This document shows, one piece after another, positions 1 through 7,845 of a stretch of DNA of 64,000 nucleotides. Source of the stretch: JAOXRU01 sp965247735 (GTDB lineage Bacteria; Bacteroidota; Bacteroidia; Flavobacteriales; Flavobacteriaceae); the NCBI GenBank assembly GCA_965247735.1, contig CBDFHN010000001.1, positions 62,001 to 126,000 of the forward strand. Reading direction: 5' to 3'. The position numbers and the translations under genes are program-made. The notes beneath the pieces are model-generated. The model did not search any database. It saw nothing but the letters and a program-made list of their open reading frames with translations, and was not told where the DNA came from. Position 1 is the stretch's first letter. Every line of letters begins with the position of its first letter.

Positions 1-45
1 AAAGGTTAAAAGTGAATAGTTGTCTGTTAAATTATCTATGCCATA

Positions 46-53
46 TATTTTTG
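46..53 (+). promoter_or_regulatory. Possible -7 promoter element
   Basis: TATTTTTG matches the Bacteroidota -7 consensus TAnnTTTG. It would give a leader of about 155 nt for the gene at 216. No -33 TTTG is at the usual distance, so this is weak. Nothing else is recognisable in bases 1-215. Confidence 0.25.
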
Positions 54-215
54 AGTAAGTATTGCTAGTCCAAAGTTAATTTGAGCTAGCAGATAAATTA
101 GTATGGAGCGTAAACAGATGTGCTAATGACAAATAATATTTTTTATGATGTAACATTTTTCAAAAATTAGCTACAGATAAAGTAGATAAATAATCATTAA
201 TCAAATCAGAAAAAA

Positions 216-1016
216 ATGAACGCACACGAAATCGATTACCATATTTTTGGAGAGGAAATGCAATATGTAGAAATAGAACTAGATCCTCAAGAGGCTGTAG
301 TTGCTGAAGCAGGGAGTTTTATGATGATGGATACTGGAATTAAGATGGATACTATTTTTGGAGATGGCTCCAATCAGGATTCTGGAATTTTAGGGAAAAT
401 GTTTTCGGCAGGTAAACGATTATTGACAGGAGAAAGTTTGTTTATGACTGCTTTTTTAAATGAAGAACATGGAAAGAAAAAAGTAAGTTTTGCATCGCCA
501 TATCCTGGAAAAATAGTGCCGATAGACTTGTCAAAACTCAGTGGAAAGTTTGTGTGTCAAAAAGATGCTTTTTTATGTGCGGCTAAAGGAGTTACAATAG
601 GTATTGAATTTTCTAAAAAATTGGGTAGAGGTTTATTTGGAGGTGAAGGTTTTATCATGCAAAAATTGGAAGGTGATGGGATGGCTTTTGTCCATGCTGG
701 AGGTACAATGGCAAAAAAGGAATTACAGGCAGGTGAGGTTTTAAAAGTGGATACGGGATGTATTGTTGGCTTTACTAATACTGTATCCTATGATATAGAA
801 TTTATTGGAGGAATTAAGAATACAATCTTTGGAGGAGAAGGAATGTTTTTTGCATCTTTAAAAGGACCAGGCACAGTATATGTACAATCTTTACCCTTTA
901 GTAGGTTAGCAACAAGAGTGTTAGCATCAGCACCAAGAGCGGGAGGAACTAGAAAGGGAGAAGGCAGTGTTTTAGGGGGAATAGGGGATTTATTAGACGG
1001 TGATAATAGATTTTAG
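216..1016 (+). CDS. AIM24 / TIGR00266 family protein
   Basis: This 266-residue protein has the look of the AIM24 (DUF124, TIGR00266) family: an N-terminal segment YVEIELDPQEAVVAEAGSF, then repeated glycine-rich beta segments such as GRGLFGGEGFIMQKLEGDG and, near the end, IKNTIFGGEGMFFASLKGPG. The family forms a beta barrel-like fold. Its bacterial role is unsettled; the mitochondrial namesake is linked to inner-membrane organisation. No signal peptide or membrane segment is visible, so it is probably cytoplasmic. The length is normal for the family and the C-terminus is glycine-rich and probably flexible. It is transcribed alone or with the small gene at 1105. The family call is firm; no specific function can be given. 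Confidence 0.85.
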   Translation: MNAHEIDYHIFGEEMQYVEIELDPQEAVVAEAGSFMMMDTGIKMDTIFGDGSNQDSGILGKMFSAGKRLLTGESLFMTAFLNEEHGKKKVSFASPYPGKIVPIDLSKLSGKFVCQKDAFLCAAKGVTIGIEFSKKLGRGLFGGEGFIMQKLEGDGMAFVHAGGTMAKKELQAGEVLKVDTGCIVGFTNTVSYDIEFIGGIKNTIFGGEGMFFASLKGPGTVYVQSLPFSRLATRVLASAPRAGGTRKGEGSVLGGIGDLLDGDNRF

Positions 1017-1104
1017 TTTCTTTTAACTTTTGTTTTACAATAAACAATACTTTTTTTTGTTATATTTAGGGTATCAAACTTTTAAATAAACAGTATTATT
1101 ATTA

Positions 1105-1302
1105 ATGGCAAGAGCTATGTATGAGTACACAAAAACAGTACTCCAAAAAGTGAGTTTCAATCCGAAACTTTTTTACAAAGAAATTGAAAAAGCAGTAGAA
1201 CGTCTATTGCCCTATGAAATTGAAGAACTTAAATTTTGGCTTACACAATTTGTTCAAGGAAAGCCAGAATTAGAACATTATGTAATTTATATTAATCAAT
1301 AA
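1105..1302 (+). CDS. Small conserved-looking hypothetical protein
   Basis: This 65-residue soluble protein (MARAMYEYTKTVLQKVSF...) has no signal peptide, membrane segment or known motif. It looks mostly helical, with an amphipathic stretch around LFYKEIEKAVERLLPYEIEELKFW. A strong terminator directly follows the stop codon and the codon use matches its neighbours, which supports a real gene. It lies 88 nt after the AIM24-family gene and could share its transcript. I recall similar short proteins in flavobacterial genomes, but no function is known to me. Confidence 0.7.
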   Translation: MARAMYEYTKTVLQKVSFNPKLFYKEIEKAVERLLPYEIEELKFWLTQFVQGKPELEHYVIYINQ

Positions 1303-1304
1303 AT

Positions 1305-1332
1305 AAAACCACCGGAAACGGTGGTTTTTTAA
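1305..1332 (+). terminator. Rho-independent terminator
   Basis: A perfect 10-bp stem (AAAACCACCG, loop GAAA, CGGTGGTTTT; 1305-1328) is followed by a T run. It begins two bases after the stop codon of the small gene ending at 1302. Confidence 0.9.
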
Positions 1333-1383
1333 TGCTATTAAGTTTATTTATAGCATTCCTGCCTCGATCAAAGCAAAAATCAA

Positions 1384-2325
1384 TTAGTTTTTTGCAAGTG
1401 GACTAATAATATTTACATTCTGAAAAGCAATAGCCCCTCTTACAATACCAGCAATAACATCTTTTAAGGCATCAATAATCTGAATTTTTAATTCGTTTTT
1501 ATGATACAATAAACTTACTTCTCTAGCTGGAGATGGTGCGGTAAATTGTTTTAAATGTGTGTCTTTTAAATCATTAATAGTTAAGGTATGCAAGTAGGGA
1601 AGTAGCGTCATTCCTAATCCTTCATTGGATAAGTTTATCAAAGTTTCAAAACTACCACTCTGTAATTGAAAATGATCGTCTTTATAGCTTTTAGAAATCT
1701 TACAAAGGTTAAGGATTCCGTCTCTAAAACAGTGTCCATCTTGTAATAGTAAAATATCATCAATATTTAGATCATCGGGATTTATATGCTTAGCATCAAA
1801 CAAACGATGGTTTTCGGGAATATAACCAACAAATGGTTCATAATATAATGGGCGCTCTTTTATAAACGGAACTTCTAATGGTGTTGCAGCAATAGCAGCA
1901 TCTAGATGGCCATCTCGGATATTTGCAATAATTTGTTCTGTAGTTTGCTCTTTTATAATAAGATTAACCTTTGGGTACTTATTGATAAATGTTTTTAAAA
2001 ACATGGGCAATAAAGTAGGCATTATTGTAGGAATAATTCCAACATTAAAATCACCACCAATAAATCCTTTTTCCTGGTCAACAACATCTTTCATTCTGCC
2101 AGCTTCATTGACAATGTTTTTTGCCTGCTCCACAATTTTTTTACCGATTTCGGTAAGTTGAATGGGTTTTTTGCTTCTATCAAAAATTAAAATGGAAAGC
2201 TCATCTTCTAATTTTTGTATTTGCATGCTTAATGTTGGTTGGGTAACAAAGCTTTTTTGAGCTGCCAATGTAAAATTTTGGTGTTCGGCCACTGCCAAAA
2301 CATATTGTAATTGAGTTATCGTCAT
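1384..2325 (-). CDS. oxyR: Peroxide-sensing LysR-type regulator OxyR
   Basis: This 313-residue LysR-family regulator has an N-terminal winged helix-turn-helix (residues 1-60, MTITQLQYVLAVAEHQNFTL) and a substrate-binding-like sensor domain. Two cysteines, C199 in DGHCFRDG and C208 in LNLCKIS, have the spacing and even the numbering of the peroxide-reactive pair of E. coli OxyR. These form a disulfide on oxidation and switch the activator on. It is divergent from dps, a classical OxyR target, with 117 bp between them, which supports both the assignment and a direct regulatory link. The start chosen gives the usual OxyR N-terminus. Nothing is truncated. Confidence 0.93.
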   Translation of the reverse strand: MTITQLQYVLAVAEHQNFTLAAQKSFVTQPTLSMQIQKLEDELSILIFDRSKKPIQLTEIGKKIVEQAKNIVNEAGRMKDVVDQEKGFIGGDFNVGIIPTIMPTLLPMFLKTFINKYPKVNLIIKEQTTEQIIANIRDGHLDAAIAATPLEVPFIKERPLYYEPFVGYIPENHRLFDAKHINPDDLNIDDILLLQDGHCFRDGILNLCKISKSYKDDHFQLQSGSFETLINLSNEGLGMTLLPYLHTLTINDLKDTHLKQFTAPSPAREVSLLYHKNELKIQIIDALKDVIAGIVRGAIAFQNVNIISPLAKN

Positions 2326-2442
2326 TGGTATAAGTTTTGATTATAAAAATATAAAATTAATCGATAAAACTTATAGTTATGCGAGCTAAATCTTAATTAA
2401 CTTTGTGATAGATTATAAAATGAATAATTAAACAAGAATAAT
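2326..2442. promoter_or_regulatory. Divergent oxyR/dps control region
   Basis: The 117-bp spacer holds a -7 match for dps, TAACTTTG (2398-2405), about 38 bp before the dps ATG. Upstream of it, around 2361-2384, an AT-rich partly symmetric stretch (GATAAAACTTATAGTTAT) is a candidate OxyR/LysR-type site. The -7 element is seen directly; the operator is inferred from gene context. Confidence 0.55.
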
Positions 2443-2922
2443 ATGAAACTAAATAGTATAGGATTAGACAGTGTAAAGACACAAGAAATTACAGTTGAAC
2501 TGAACGAATTGTTGGCAAATTTTCAATTGTATTACCAAAATTTAAGAGGAATTCATTGGAATATAAAAGGAAGAGGTTTTTTCGATTTGCATGTAAAGTT
2601 TGAAGAATTATATACAGAAGCTACCGTAAGTATTGATGAAATAGCAGAACGTATATTAACATTAGGAAGTGTGCCATTGCATACCTTTGAAGAGTATATG
2701 CATATTGGTAAGATTCCTGTTGGGAAAAACATATCTAAAGATGAAGATGCTGTACGATTAGTACTTGAATCTATAAGCGAGTTATTAATAATAGAACGAA
2801 AAATATTAGAAAAAGCTGGTGATAGTAGTGATGAAGGAACTAATGCAATGATGAGCGATTTTATAGCTGCTCAAGAAAAAATAGTGTGGATGATGAAAGC
2901 TTGGTTGGGAGAAACAGTTTAA
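2443..2922 (+). CDS. dps: Dps family DNA-protecting ferritin-like protein
   Basis: This 159-residue protein belongs to the Dps/mini-ferritin family. It forms a dodecameric shell that oxidises and stores iron with hydrogen peroxide, limiting Fenton damage to DNA. The inter-subunit ferroxidase ligands are present with canonical spacing: H38 (IHWN), H50, D65 and E69 (SIDEIAER). It has no long lysine-rich N-terminal tail, so direct DNA binding is uncertain. Length is typical. It is divergent from oxyR and preceded by a TAACTTTG -7 element, consistent with peroxide induction through OxyR. Confidence 0.95.
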   Translation: MKLNSIGLDSVKTQEITVELNELLANFQLYYQNLRGIHWNIKGRGFFDLHVKFEELYTEATVSIDEIAERILTLGSVPLHTFEEYMHIGKIPVGKNISKDEDAVRLVLESISELLIIERKILEKAGDSSDEGTNAMMSDFIAAQEKIVWMMKAWLGETV

Positions 2923-3143
2923 CTTTTTGTGCTTTTAAAAGCGTTGTGATGGTGTACAACCTTTTTGAAGTCAGAATTTTTACTTTTTCTGCATGAGGTC
3001 TTTTTGTCCTTTAACTCTAGTTCTTGCGAAGATGAAGACGTTGCTATAGAAAGATTATAAAAAGAATAGATATTAAAAGTGTTTATGGTTAGAAACACAA
3101 TTAGAAAAGATTTTAAAACTTTTTTTTTGGGGTATTTGCTCAT
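2919..3143 (-). CDS. Possible small membrane or secreted protein
   Basis: This 74-codon frame is antisense to nothing except the last four bases of dps. It encodes a lysine-rich N-terminus (MSKYPKKKVLKS), a hydrophobic stretch of about 20 residues (FLIVFLTINTFNIYSFYNL) that could be a signal peptide or anchor, then a short polar Lys/Ser-rich tail. Codon choice resembles real genes of the window. No family is recognised, no clear -7 element is seen, and the 374-bp gap between dps and the symporter has no other candidate. It may be a genuine small gene or chance. Confidence 0.4.
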   Translation of the reverse strand: MSKYPKKKVLKSFLIVFLTINTFNIYSFYNLSIATSSSSQELELKDKKTSCRKSKNSDFKKVVHHHNAFKSTKS

Positions 3144-3234
3144 CTACAACGAATTTATATTTTTTCCTTTTCTCAAAAAAAATATTGTGTATTATTTAAC
3201 TTGATGACGAGTCTAATATTGTCTTTTTATTAAA

Positions 3235-3270
3235 ATTTTAACAGCCTTGATAAAAAAAGGCTGTTAAAAT
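3235..3270 (-). terminator. Rho-independent terminator of the symporter gene
   Basis: A perfect 12-bp inverted repeat (ATTTTAACAGCC / GGCTGTTAAAAT, arms 3235-3246 and 3259-3270) lies 27 bp after the stop of the minus-strand symporter. On the minus strand it is followed by a T-rich run. It could also act on the plus strand. Confidence 0.75.
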
Positions 3271-3296
3271 TAATATTTTTAGTATATATAATAGAG

Positions 3297-4760
3297 CTAA
3301 TGCTTCCTTTTACGAATTAATAACAAACCAATAAAAGTTAACAAACCATTTAGAGGTAGTAATTCGTATCCTACTTCATAGTTAAATAATAACTCTTTCG
3401 GTATTTTAGAAATACAATAAATAATTAGAACAGACATGCTTGCAATTATCCATACATATTTATCTTTTATTTGATATTTGGTAAAAATACCAAAGGCAAA
3501 CAAACCTAATAAAGGACCATAAGTAAAGGTAGCAACCGTTAGGAGGCTATCTATAACATTTCTGTCCAATACGTGTTTAAAGATAATTACAACAATAATG
3601 AGCAAAACACTCATGGCTATATGTGTCTTTTGCCTTAGTTTTTTCTGTTTATTTTCTGCCTTTTTTTCAATATTTAAGAAATCTACACAAAAAGAGGTGG
3701 TTAAAGAAGTAAGTGCACTATCTGCACTACTATAAGCAGCAGCAATTAGTCCAAGCATAAAAGTAATAGCAAGTGTAATGTCTAATCCACTATTTAATGC
3801 AATCTCTGGGAATAATAAGTCAGTTTTAGGTTTTCCTTCCATTAATGGTGTTGCAATGTTGAATTTCTCAGCATAGATAAATAATAATGCACCTAAAAGT
3901 AAGAATACAAAATTAACAACAACTAGAACAAGGCTAAAGGAAATCATGTTTTTCTGAGCATCTTTCAGATTTTTGCAGGTTAAATTTTTCTGCATCATAT
4001 CTTGATCAAGTCCAGTCATACATATGGCAATAAAGATTCCTCCTATAAAAGATTTAATAAAATAGCTTTTGCCCAAAAAATTATCAAAGAAAATTATTCT
4101 GCTATAGCGTTCCAATTCTTCAGAAGCTAAAAATTCGCTAAACGTCCAATCTAGTTTATCAGTTATAAAATATATAGATAACCCAACTGCAACAAGCATA
4201 AATAAGGTTTGCAAAGTGTCTGTCCATACAATAGTTTTTATTCCACCTCTAAAGGTATATATCCATATCAATAGTATTGATAAGATAACGGTAACTTCAA
4301 AGGGTATTCCGAATGCATCAAATACAAATTGTTGCAATACAATGGCGACCAGAAATAACCGGAATGAAGCTCCTAGTACTCTAGAAATAAAGAAGAAAAA
4401 AGCACCAGTTTTATAACTTACCACGCCAAATCTATCTTCTAAGTATTGATATATAGAGGTAACGTTAAGTTTGTAATAAATAGGCATTAATACATAAGCA
4501 ATAACAAAATAACCAACTAAGTATCCAAAAACAATTTGCATATATCCAAATTGCGCACCTTCTACCCAACCTGGTACAGAAATAAAGGTAACTCCAGAAA
4601 GAGAGGCACCAACCATACCAAATGCTACAACATACCAAGGAGACTGCCTTGAAGCTTTAAAAAAAGTTTCGTTACTGTCATCTTTACCCGTAAGGAAAGA
4701 AATAAGAATTAGAATTCCAAAATAACCAGCTATTAGCAGGAGGATGTGTATCGGTTGCAT
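3297..4760 (-). CDS. Sodium:solute symporter (SSS family)
   Basis: This 487-residue integral membrane protein is built of about 13 hydrophobic helices and shows SSS-family features: an N-terminal FGILILISFLTGKDDSNETFFKA region, then SPWYVVAFGMVGASLSGVTF and IKTIVWTDTLQTLFMLVAVG. It couples sodium entry to uptake of an organic solute. The substrate cannot be read from sequence; sialic acid, sugar, proline or other solutes are all possible in the family. It is divergent from recR (73 bp apart), a neighbour pair I recall as common in flavobacteria, and has its own terminator. No truncation. Confidence 0.9.
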   Translation of the reverse strand: MQPIHILLLIAGYFGILILISFLTGKDDSNETFFKASRQSPWYVVAFGMVGASLSGVTFISVPGWVEGAQFGYMQIVFGYLVGYFVIAYVLMPIYYKLNVTSIYQYLEDRFGVVSYKTGAFFFFISRVLGASFRLFLVAIVLQQFVFDAFGIPFEVTVILSILLIWIYTFRGGIKTIVWTDTLQTLFMLVAVGLSIYFITDKLDWTFSEFLASEELERYSRIIFFDNFLGKSYFIKSFIGGIFIAICMTGLDQDMMQKNLTCKNLKDAQKNMISFSLVLVVVNFVFLLLGALLFIYAEKFNIATPLMEGKPKTDLLFPEIALNSGLDITLAITFMLGLIAAAYSSADSALTSLTTSFCVDFLNIEKKAENKQKKLRQKTHIAMSVLLIIVVIIFKHVLDRNVIDSLLTVATFTYGPLLGLFAFGIFTKYQIKDKYVWIIASMSVLIIYCISKIPKELLFNYEVGYELLPLNGLLTFIGLLLIRKRKH

Positions 4761-4792
4761 ATGATTTAATTTTCGTGGCTAACTTAAGAAAT

Positions 4793-4828
4793 TTATTTGT
4801 ACTTACTACGGCATTATTTGTACTTTTG
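4793..4828 (+). promoter_or_regulatory. recR promoter with 21-bp direct repeat
   Basis: TTTG at 4796-4799 and TACTTTTG at 4821-4828 fit the Bacteroidota -33/-7 arrangement with 21 bp between them. The 12-mer TTATTTGTACTT occurs twice (4793-4804, 4814-4825), exactly 21 bp apart, so the -33 and -7 regions are copies of one another. The -7 G is six bases before the recR ATG. Confidence 0.7.
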
Positions 4829-4833
4829 CTCCA

Positions 4834-5454
4834 ATGGATTTTTCATCAAAATTATTAGAAAACGCAGTATACGAGATTTCTCAGCTACCAGGTATTGGTA
4901 AGAGAACGGCATTAAGATTGGTATTACATTTATTAAAACAGCCCGAAAATAACACCTTGTTATTGGCAAAAGCATTGCAGGATGTACGTGGAAAAATTAA
5001 TTTTTGCGAAGAATGCCATAACATATCTGATACTACAGTATGTGAAATTTGTACTAATACAAAACGAGATAAAGCAATAGTTTGTGTAGTAGAAGATATT
5101 AGGGATGTAATGGCAATAGAGAACACAGGACAGTATAGAGGAATCTATCATGTTTTGGGAGGTAAAATTTCACCGATGGAAGGAATTGGCCCTCATGATT
5201 TAAAAATAGGATCTTTAATAGATAAGGTTGAAAAAGGAGTAGTAAAAGAGCTTATTTTTGCATTAAGCTCAACAATGGAAGGAGATACTACTAACTTTTA
5301 TATGTATAGAAAAGTAGAAGCTTATAATGTAAAAATCTCTACTATTGCCAGAGGTATTAGTGTTGGAGATGAATTGGAATATGCAGATGAAGTTACGTTA
5401 GGAAGAAGTATTATAAACAGAATACTCTTTGAAAATACATTAAAAGGGAATTAA
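4834..5454 (+). CDS. recR: Recombination mediator protein RecR
   Basis: This 206-residue protein is RecR, which with RecO (and RecF) loads RecA at gaps and breaks. It shows the N-terminal helix-hairpin-helix (QLPGIGKRTA, residues 17-26), a four-cysteine zinc finger (C58, C61, C70, C73 in CEECHNISDTTVCEICTN) and the Toprim domain with VVEDIRDVMAIE and GRISPMEG-like HVLGGKISPMEGIGP. Length is standard. A -7 element ends six bases before the ATG, so the mRNA may be leaderless. No downstream gene is close enough to be an obvious operon partner. Confidence 0.97.
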   Translation: MDFSSKLLENAVYEISQLPGIGKRTALRLVLHLLKQPENNTLLLAKALQDVRGKINFCEECHNISDTTVCEICTNTKRDKAIVCVVEDIRDVMAIENTGQYRGIYHVLGGKISPMEGIGPHDLKIGSLIDKVEKGVVKELIFALSSTMEGDTTNFYMYRKVEAYNVKISTIARGISVGDELEYADEVTLGRSIINRILFENTLKGN

Positions 5455-5594
5455 GTTTTTAAAAATTAATTTTCTCCAAATTAGAATTATGTATTTAAAA
5501 GAGGGAATCAGCTAAGATTAAACAGATTATAAAGGGAAAGAATAAGAAATCGTTAAAAATTAAATTAAAAGCAATAAAAAGCATTTTTTTTAGT

Positions 5595-5602
5595 TAATTT
5601 TG
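5595..5602 (+). promoter_or_regulatory. -7 promoter element of the E2 gene
   Basis: TAATTTTG matches TAnnTTTG and would give a leader of about 33 nt for the gene at 5640. The preceding 140 bp is AT-rich without an obvious -33 TTTG. Confidence 0.5.
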
Positions 5603-5639
5603 TAATTATCAAGTATAAAACAGTTGTTATTTTAAGAAT

Positions 5640-6965
5640 ATGTCAAAATTTGAATTGAAATTACCCAAAATGGGAGAAAGTGTAACAGAGGCTACACTTA
5701 CATCATGGTTAAAAGAAGTAGGAGATGCTATAGAAATGGATGAAGCAGTTTTGGAGATTGCCACCGATAAAGTAGATTCTGAAGTACCTAGCGAATTTGA
5801 TGGGGTTTTGGTGGAAAAATTGTTTGAGGTTGATGATGTTGTTCAGGTAGGAGAAACCATAGCAATTATTGAAATACAAGGAGATGTTGCTGTAAATAGC
5901 AATAATACTGATGAAGTGGTTGCGGATAAAACTGCTATGGCTGAAGCAGTGGTACTGGAAGAAAACATAGCAAAAATACAAGAAGAAGTTAGTGCTGTAG
6001 CTAATAATTATGCAGATAGTGAACGCTTTTATTCCCCTCTAGTTAAAAATATAGCTAAAGAAGAAGGAATTGAAATGGCAGAATTAGAAGCTATTGTAGG
6101 TTCTGGAAAAGAAGGTAGAGTTACAAAAGACGATATTAAAAATTATATTGCTAATAGAGGTGCTGCTCCAATAGCAACACCAGCTGCTGCAGTGGTTGTA
6201 AAACCAGCTGCTAAAAAGGCAATTGCAAAAACTGCTATTCCAGTAGTTACTAGTGCAGGTGATGAGGTGATTGAAATGAGTAGAATGGGTAAATTAATTG
6301 CTCATCATATGGTAGATAGCATTAGTACAGCTGCTCATGTGCAAAGTTTTATAGAAGTAGATGTTACCAATATTGTAAACTGGAGAAATAAAAATAAAGA
6401 TGCATTCCAGAAAAGAGAAGGAGAAAAGTTAACCTTTACTCCAATATTTATGGAAGCTATTGCTAAAGCATTAAGAGAGTTTCCTATGATGAATGTCTCT
6501 ATAGATGGAGATACTATTATAAAAAAGAAAAATATAAACCTTGGTATGGCAGCAGCCTTACCAGATGGTAACCTTATTGTTCCTGTTATAAAAAATGCAG
6601 ACCAACTTAATTTGGTAGGCATGGCAAAAGCAGTTAATGATTTAGCCGCTAGAGCAAGAAACAATGCATTAAAACCAGATGATATTCAAGGTGGTACTTA
6701 TACCGTTACTAATGTAGGGACTTTTGGAAGTGTTTTTGGAACACCAATTATCAACCAGCCACAAGTTGGAATATTAGCATTAGGGGCAATAAGAAAAATG
6801 GCTTCTGTAATAGAAACACCAGAAGGAGACTTTATAGGTATCCGTAGTAAGATGTTTTTATCGCATAGTTACGACCACAGGGTTGTGAATGGCGCTCTTG
6901 GAGGTATGTTTGTTAAATTTGTTGCCGATTATCTACAAGCTTGGGATCCTAATAGAGAAATCTAA
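5640..6965 (+). CDS. 2-oxoacid dehydrogenase E2 (dihydrolipoyl acyltransferase)
   Basis: This 441-residue protein is the acyltransferase core of a 2-oxoacid dehydrogenase complex (branched-chain or pyruvate/oxoglutarate type). It has one N-terminal lipoyl domain with the lipoylated lysine K44 in EIATDKVDSEV, a peripheral-subunit-binding domain (residues about 125-165, FYSPLVKNIAKEEGI), an Ala/Pro/Lys linker, and the catalytic domain (about 205-441). The usual active-site motif HxxxDG reads H413-RVV-N417-G418 (SHSYDHRVVNGALGG), so the catalytic-motif Asp is Asn here. No E1 or E3 gene is adjacent, so the substrate is undecided. The downstream hydrolase at 6998 is 32 bp away and may be cotranscribed. 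Confidence 0.92.
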   Translation: MSKFELKLPKMGESVTEATLTSWLKEVGDAIEMDEAVLEIATDKVDSEVPSEFDGVLVEKLFEVDDVVQVGETIAIIEIQGDVAVNSNNTDEVVADKTAMAEAVVLEENIAKIQEEVSAVANNYADSERFYSPLVKNIAKEEGIEMAELEAIVGSGKEGRVTKDDIKNYIANRGAAPIATPAAAVVVKPAAKKAIAKTAIPVVTSAGDEVIEMSRMGKLIAHHMVDSISTAAHVQSFIEVDVTNIVNWRNKNKDAFQKREGEKLTFTPIFMEAIAKALREFPMMNVSIDGDTIIKKKNINLGMAAALPDGNLIVPVIKNADQLNLVGMAKAVNDLAARARNNALKPDDIQGGTYTVTNVGTFGSVFGTPIINQPQVGILALGAIRKMASVIETPEGDFIGIRSKMFLSHSYDHRVVNGALGGMFVKFVADYLQAWDPNREI

Positions 6966-6997
6966 AAAAGATGTACTTTTAGAGAAAAAAGAAAAAT

Positions 6998-7777
6998 ATG
7001 AAATATTCAAAAATCTTTTTTCTCTTATTTTTTATAGGTAGTTTTTGTGGTCATGCACAAGATTTGTCTTTATATAAAAAAGAAGTTCTTGTTAAAGGAA
7101 AAGATACATTGCCTTATCGTTTTTTGTTACCTCAAAATTTTGATGCAACAAAGACTTATCCAATTGTGATTTTTTTACATGGATCAGGAGAACGTGGCAA
7201 TGATAACGAAGCACAACTTATTCATGGAGGGAAATTATTTCTAAAACAAGAGTACAGAGAGAAATATCCTGCAATTGTTGTTTTTCCACAATGTCCTAAA
7301 GGTGATACTTGGCATACTGGAAGATCTAAAAAAACGGTCGAAGGACGTATTATAGAGTTTCCATTGAATGTAAGGGCAACGAAGCCATTAAAGATGGTAA
7401 GCTTGCTCTTAAAAAAGGTTAAAAAAACATACAAGATAAATACCGATCAAATATATTTAGGAGGACTTTCGATGGGCGGTATGGGAGTTTTTGAACTCGT
7501 AAGGAGAAAGCCCAAAACCTTTGCAGCTGCATTTTCTATTTGTGGAGCAGGAAATCCTTTGTCAGGTAGAAAATTGAAAAATACGAGTTGGTGGATTTTT
7601 CATGGTGAAGATGATACGGTAGTTTCTGCCAATTTTTCAAAAGATATGGTAGCTGCATTAGAAAAAGAAAATGCTAAGGTAAAGAGCAGTTTCTTTGCTA
7701 AAGTGGGACATGATAGCTGGCATAATGCTTTTGCAGAACCAGAATTATTGACTTGGTTATTTTCTGAAAAAAAATAA
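6998..7777 (+). CDS. Secreted alpha/beta hydrolase (esterase / prolyl-oligopeptidase-like)
   Basis: This 259-residue protein has a signal peptide (MKYSKIFFLLFFIGSFCGHAQ) and an alpha/beta hydrolase fold. Visible parts are an oxyanion-region motif FLHGSGERGND, the nucleophile elbow GLSMGGMG (Ser near residue 159), an acid in HGEDDTVV, and a histidine in KVGHDSWHNAF. It resembles the PHB depolymerase/prolyl oligopeptidase-type esterases often annotated as carboxylesterases. The product is exported to the periplasm or beyond. Substrate is unknown; a carbohydrate or ferulate ester is possible but not shown. It may share a transcript with the E2 gene just upstream. Confidence 0.85.
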   Translation: MKYSKIFFLLFFIGSFCGHAQDLSLYKKEVLVKGKDTLPYRFLLPQNFDATKTYPIVIFLHGSGERGNDNEAQLIHGGKLFLKQEYREKYPAIVVFPQCPKGDTWHTGRSKKTVEGRIIEFPLNVRATKPLKMVSLLLKKVKKTYKINTDQIYLGGLSMGGMGVFELVRRKPKTFAAAFSICGAGNPLSGRKLKNTSWWIFHGEDDTVVSANFSKDMVAALEKENAKVKSSFFAKVGHDSWHNAFAEPELLTWLFSEKK

Positions 7778-7815
7778 TCCAATTCAATTTATAGCCTTCT
7801 ATTTCGTAATAGTTT

Positions 7816-7823
7816 TATATTTG
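7816..7823 (+). promoter_or_regulatory. -7 promoter element of the exonuclease gene
   Basis: TATATTTG matches TAnnTTTG and lies 22 bp before the ATG at 7846. Confidence 0.6.
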
Positions 7824-7845
7824 TTTGAAATAATAAAGAAAACCA

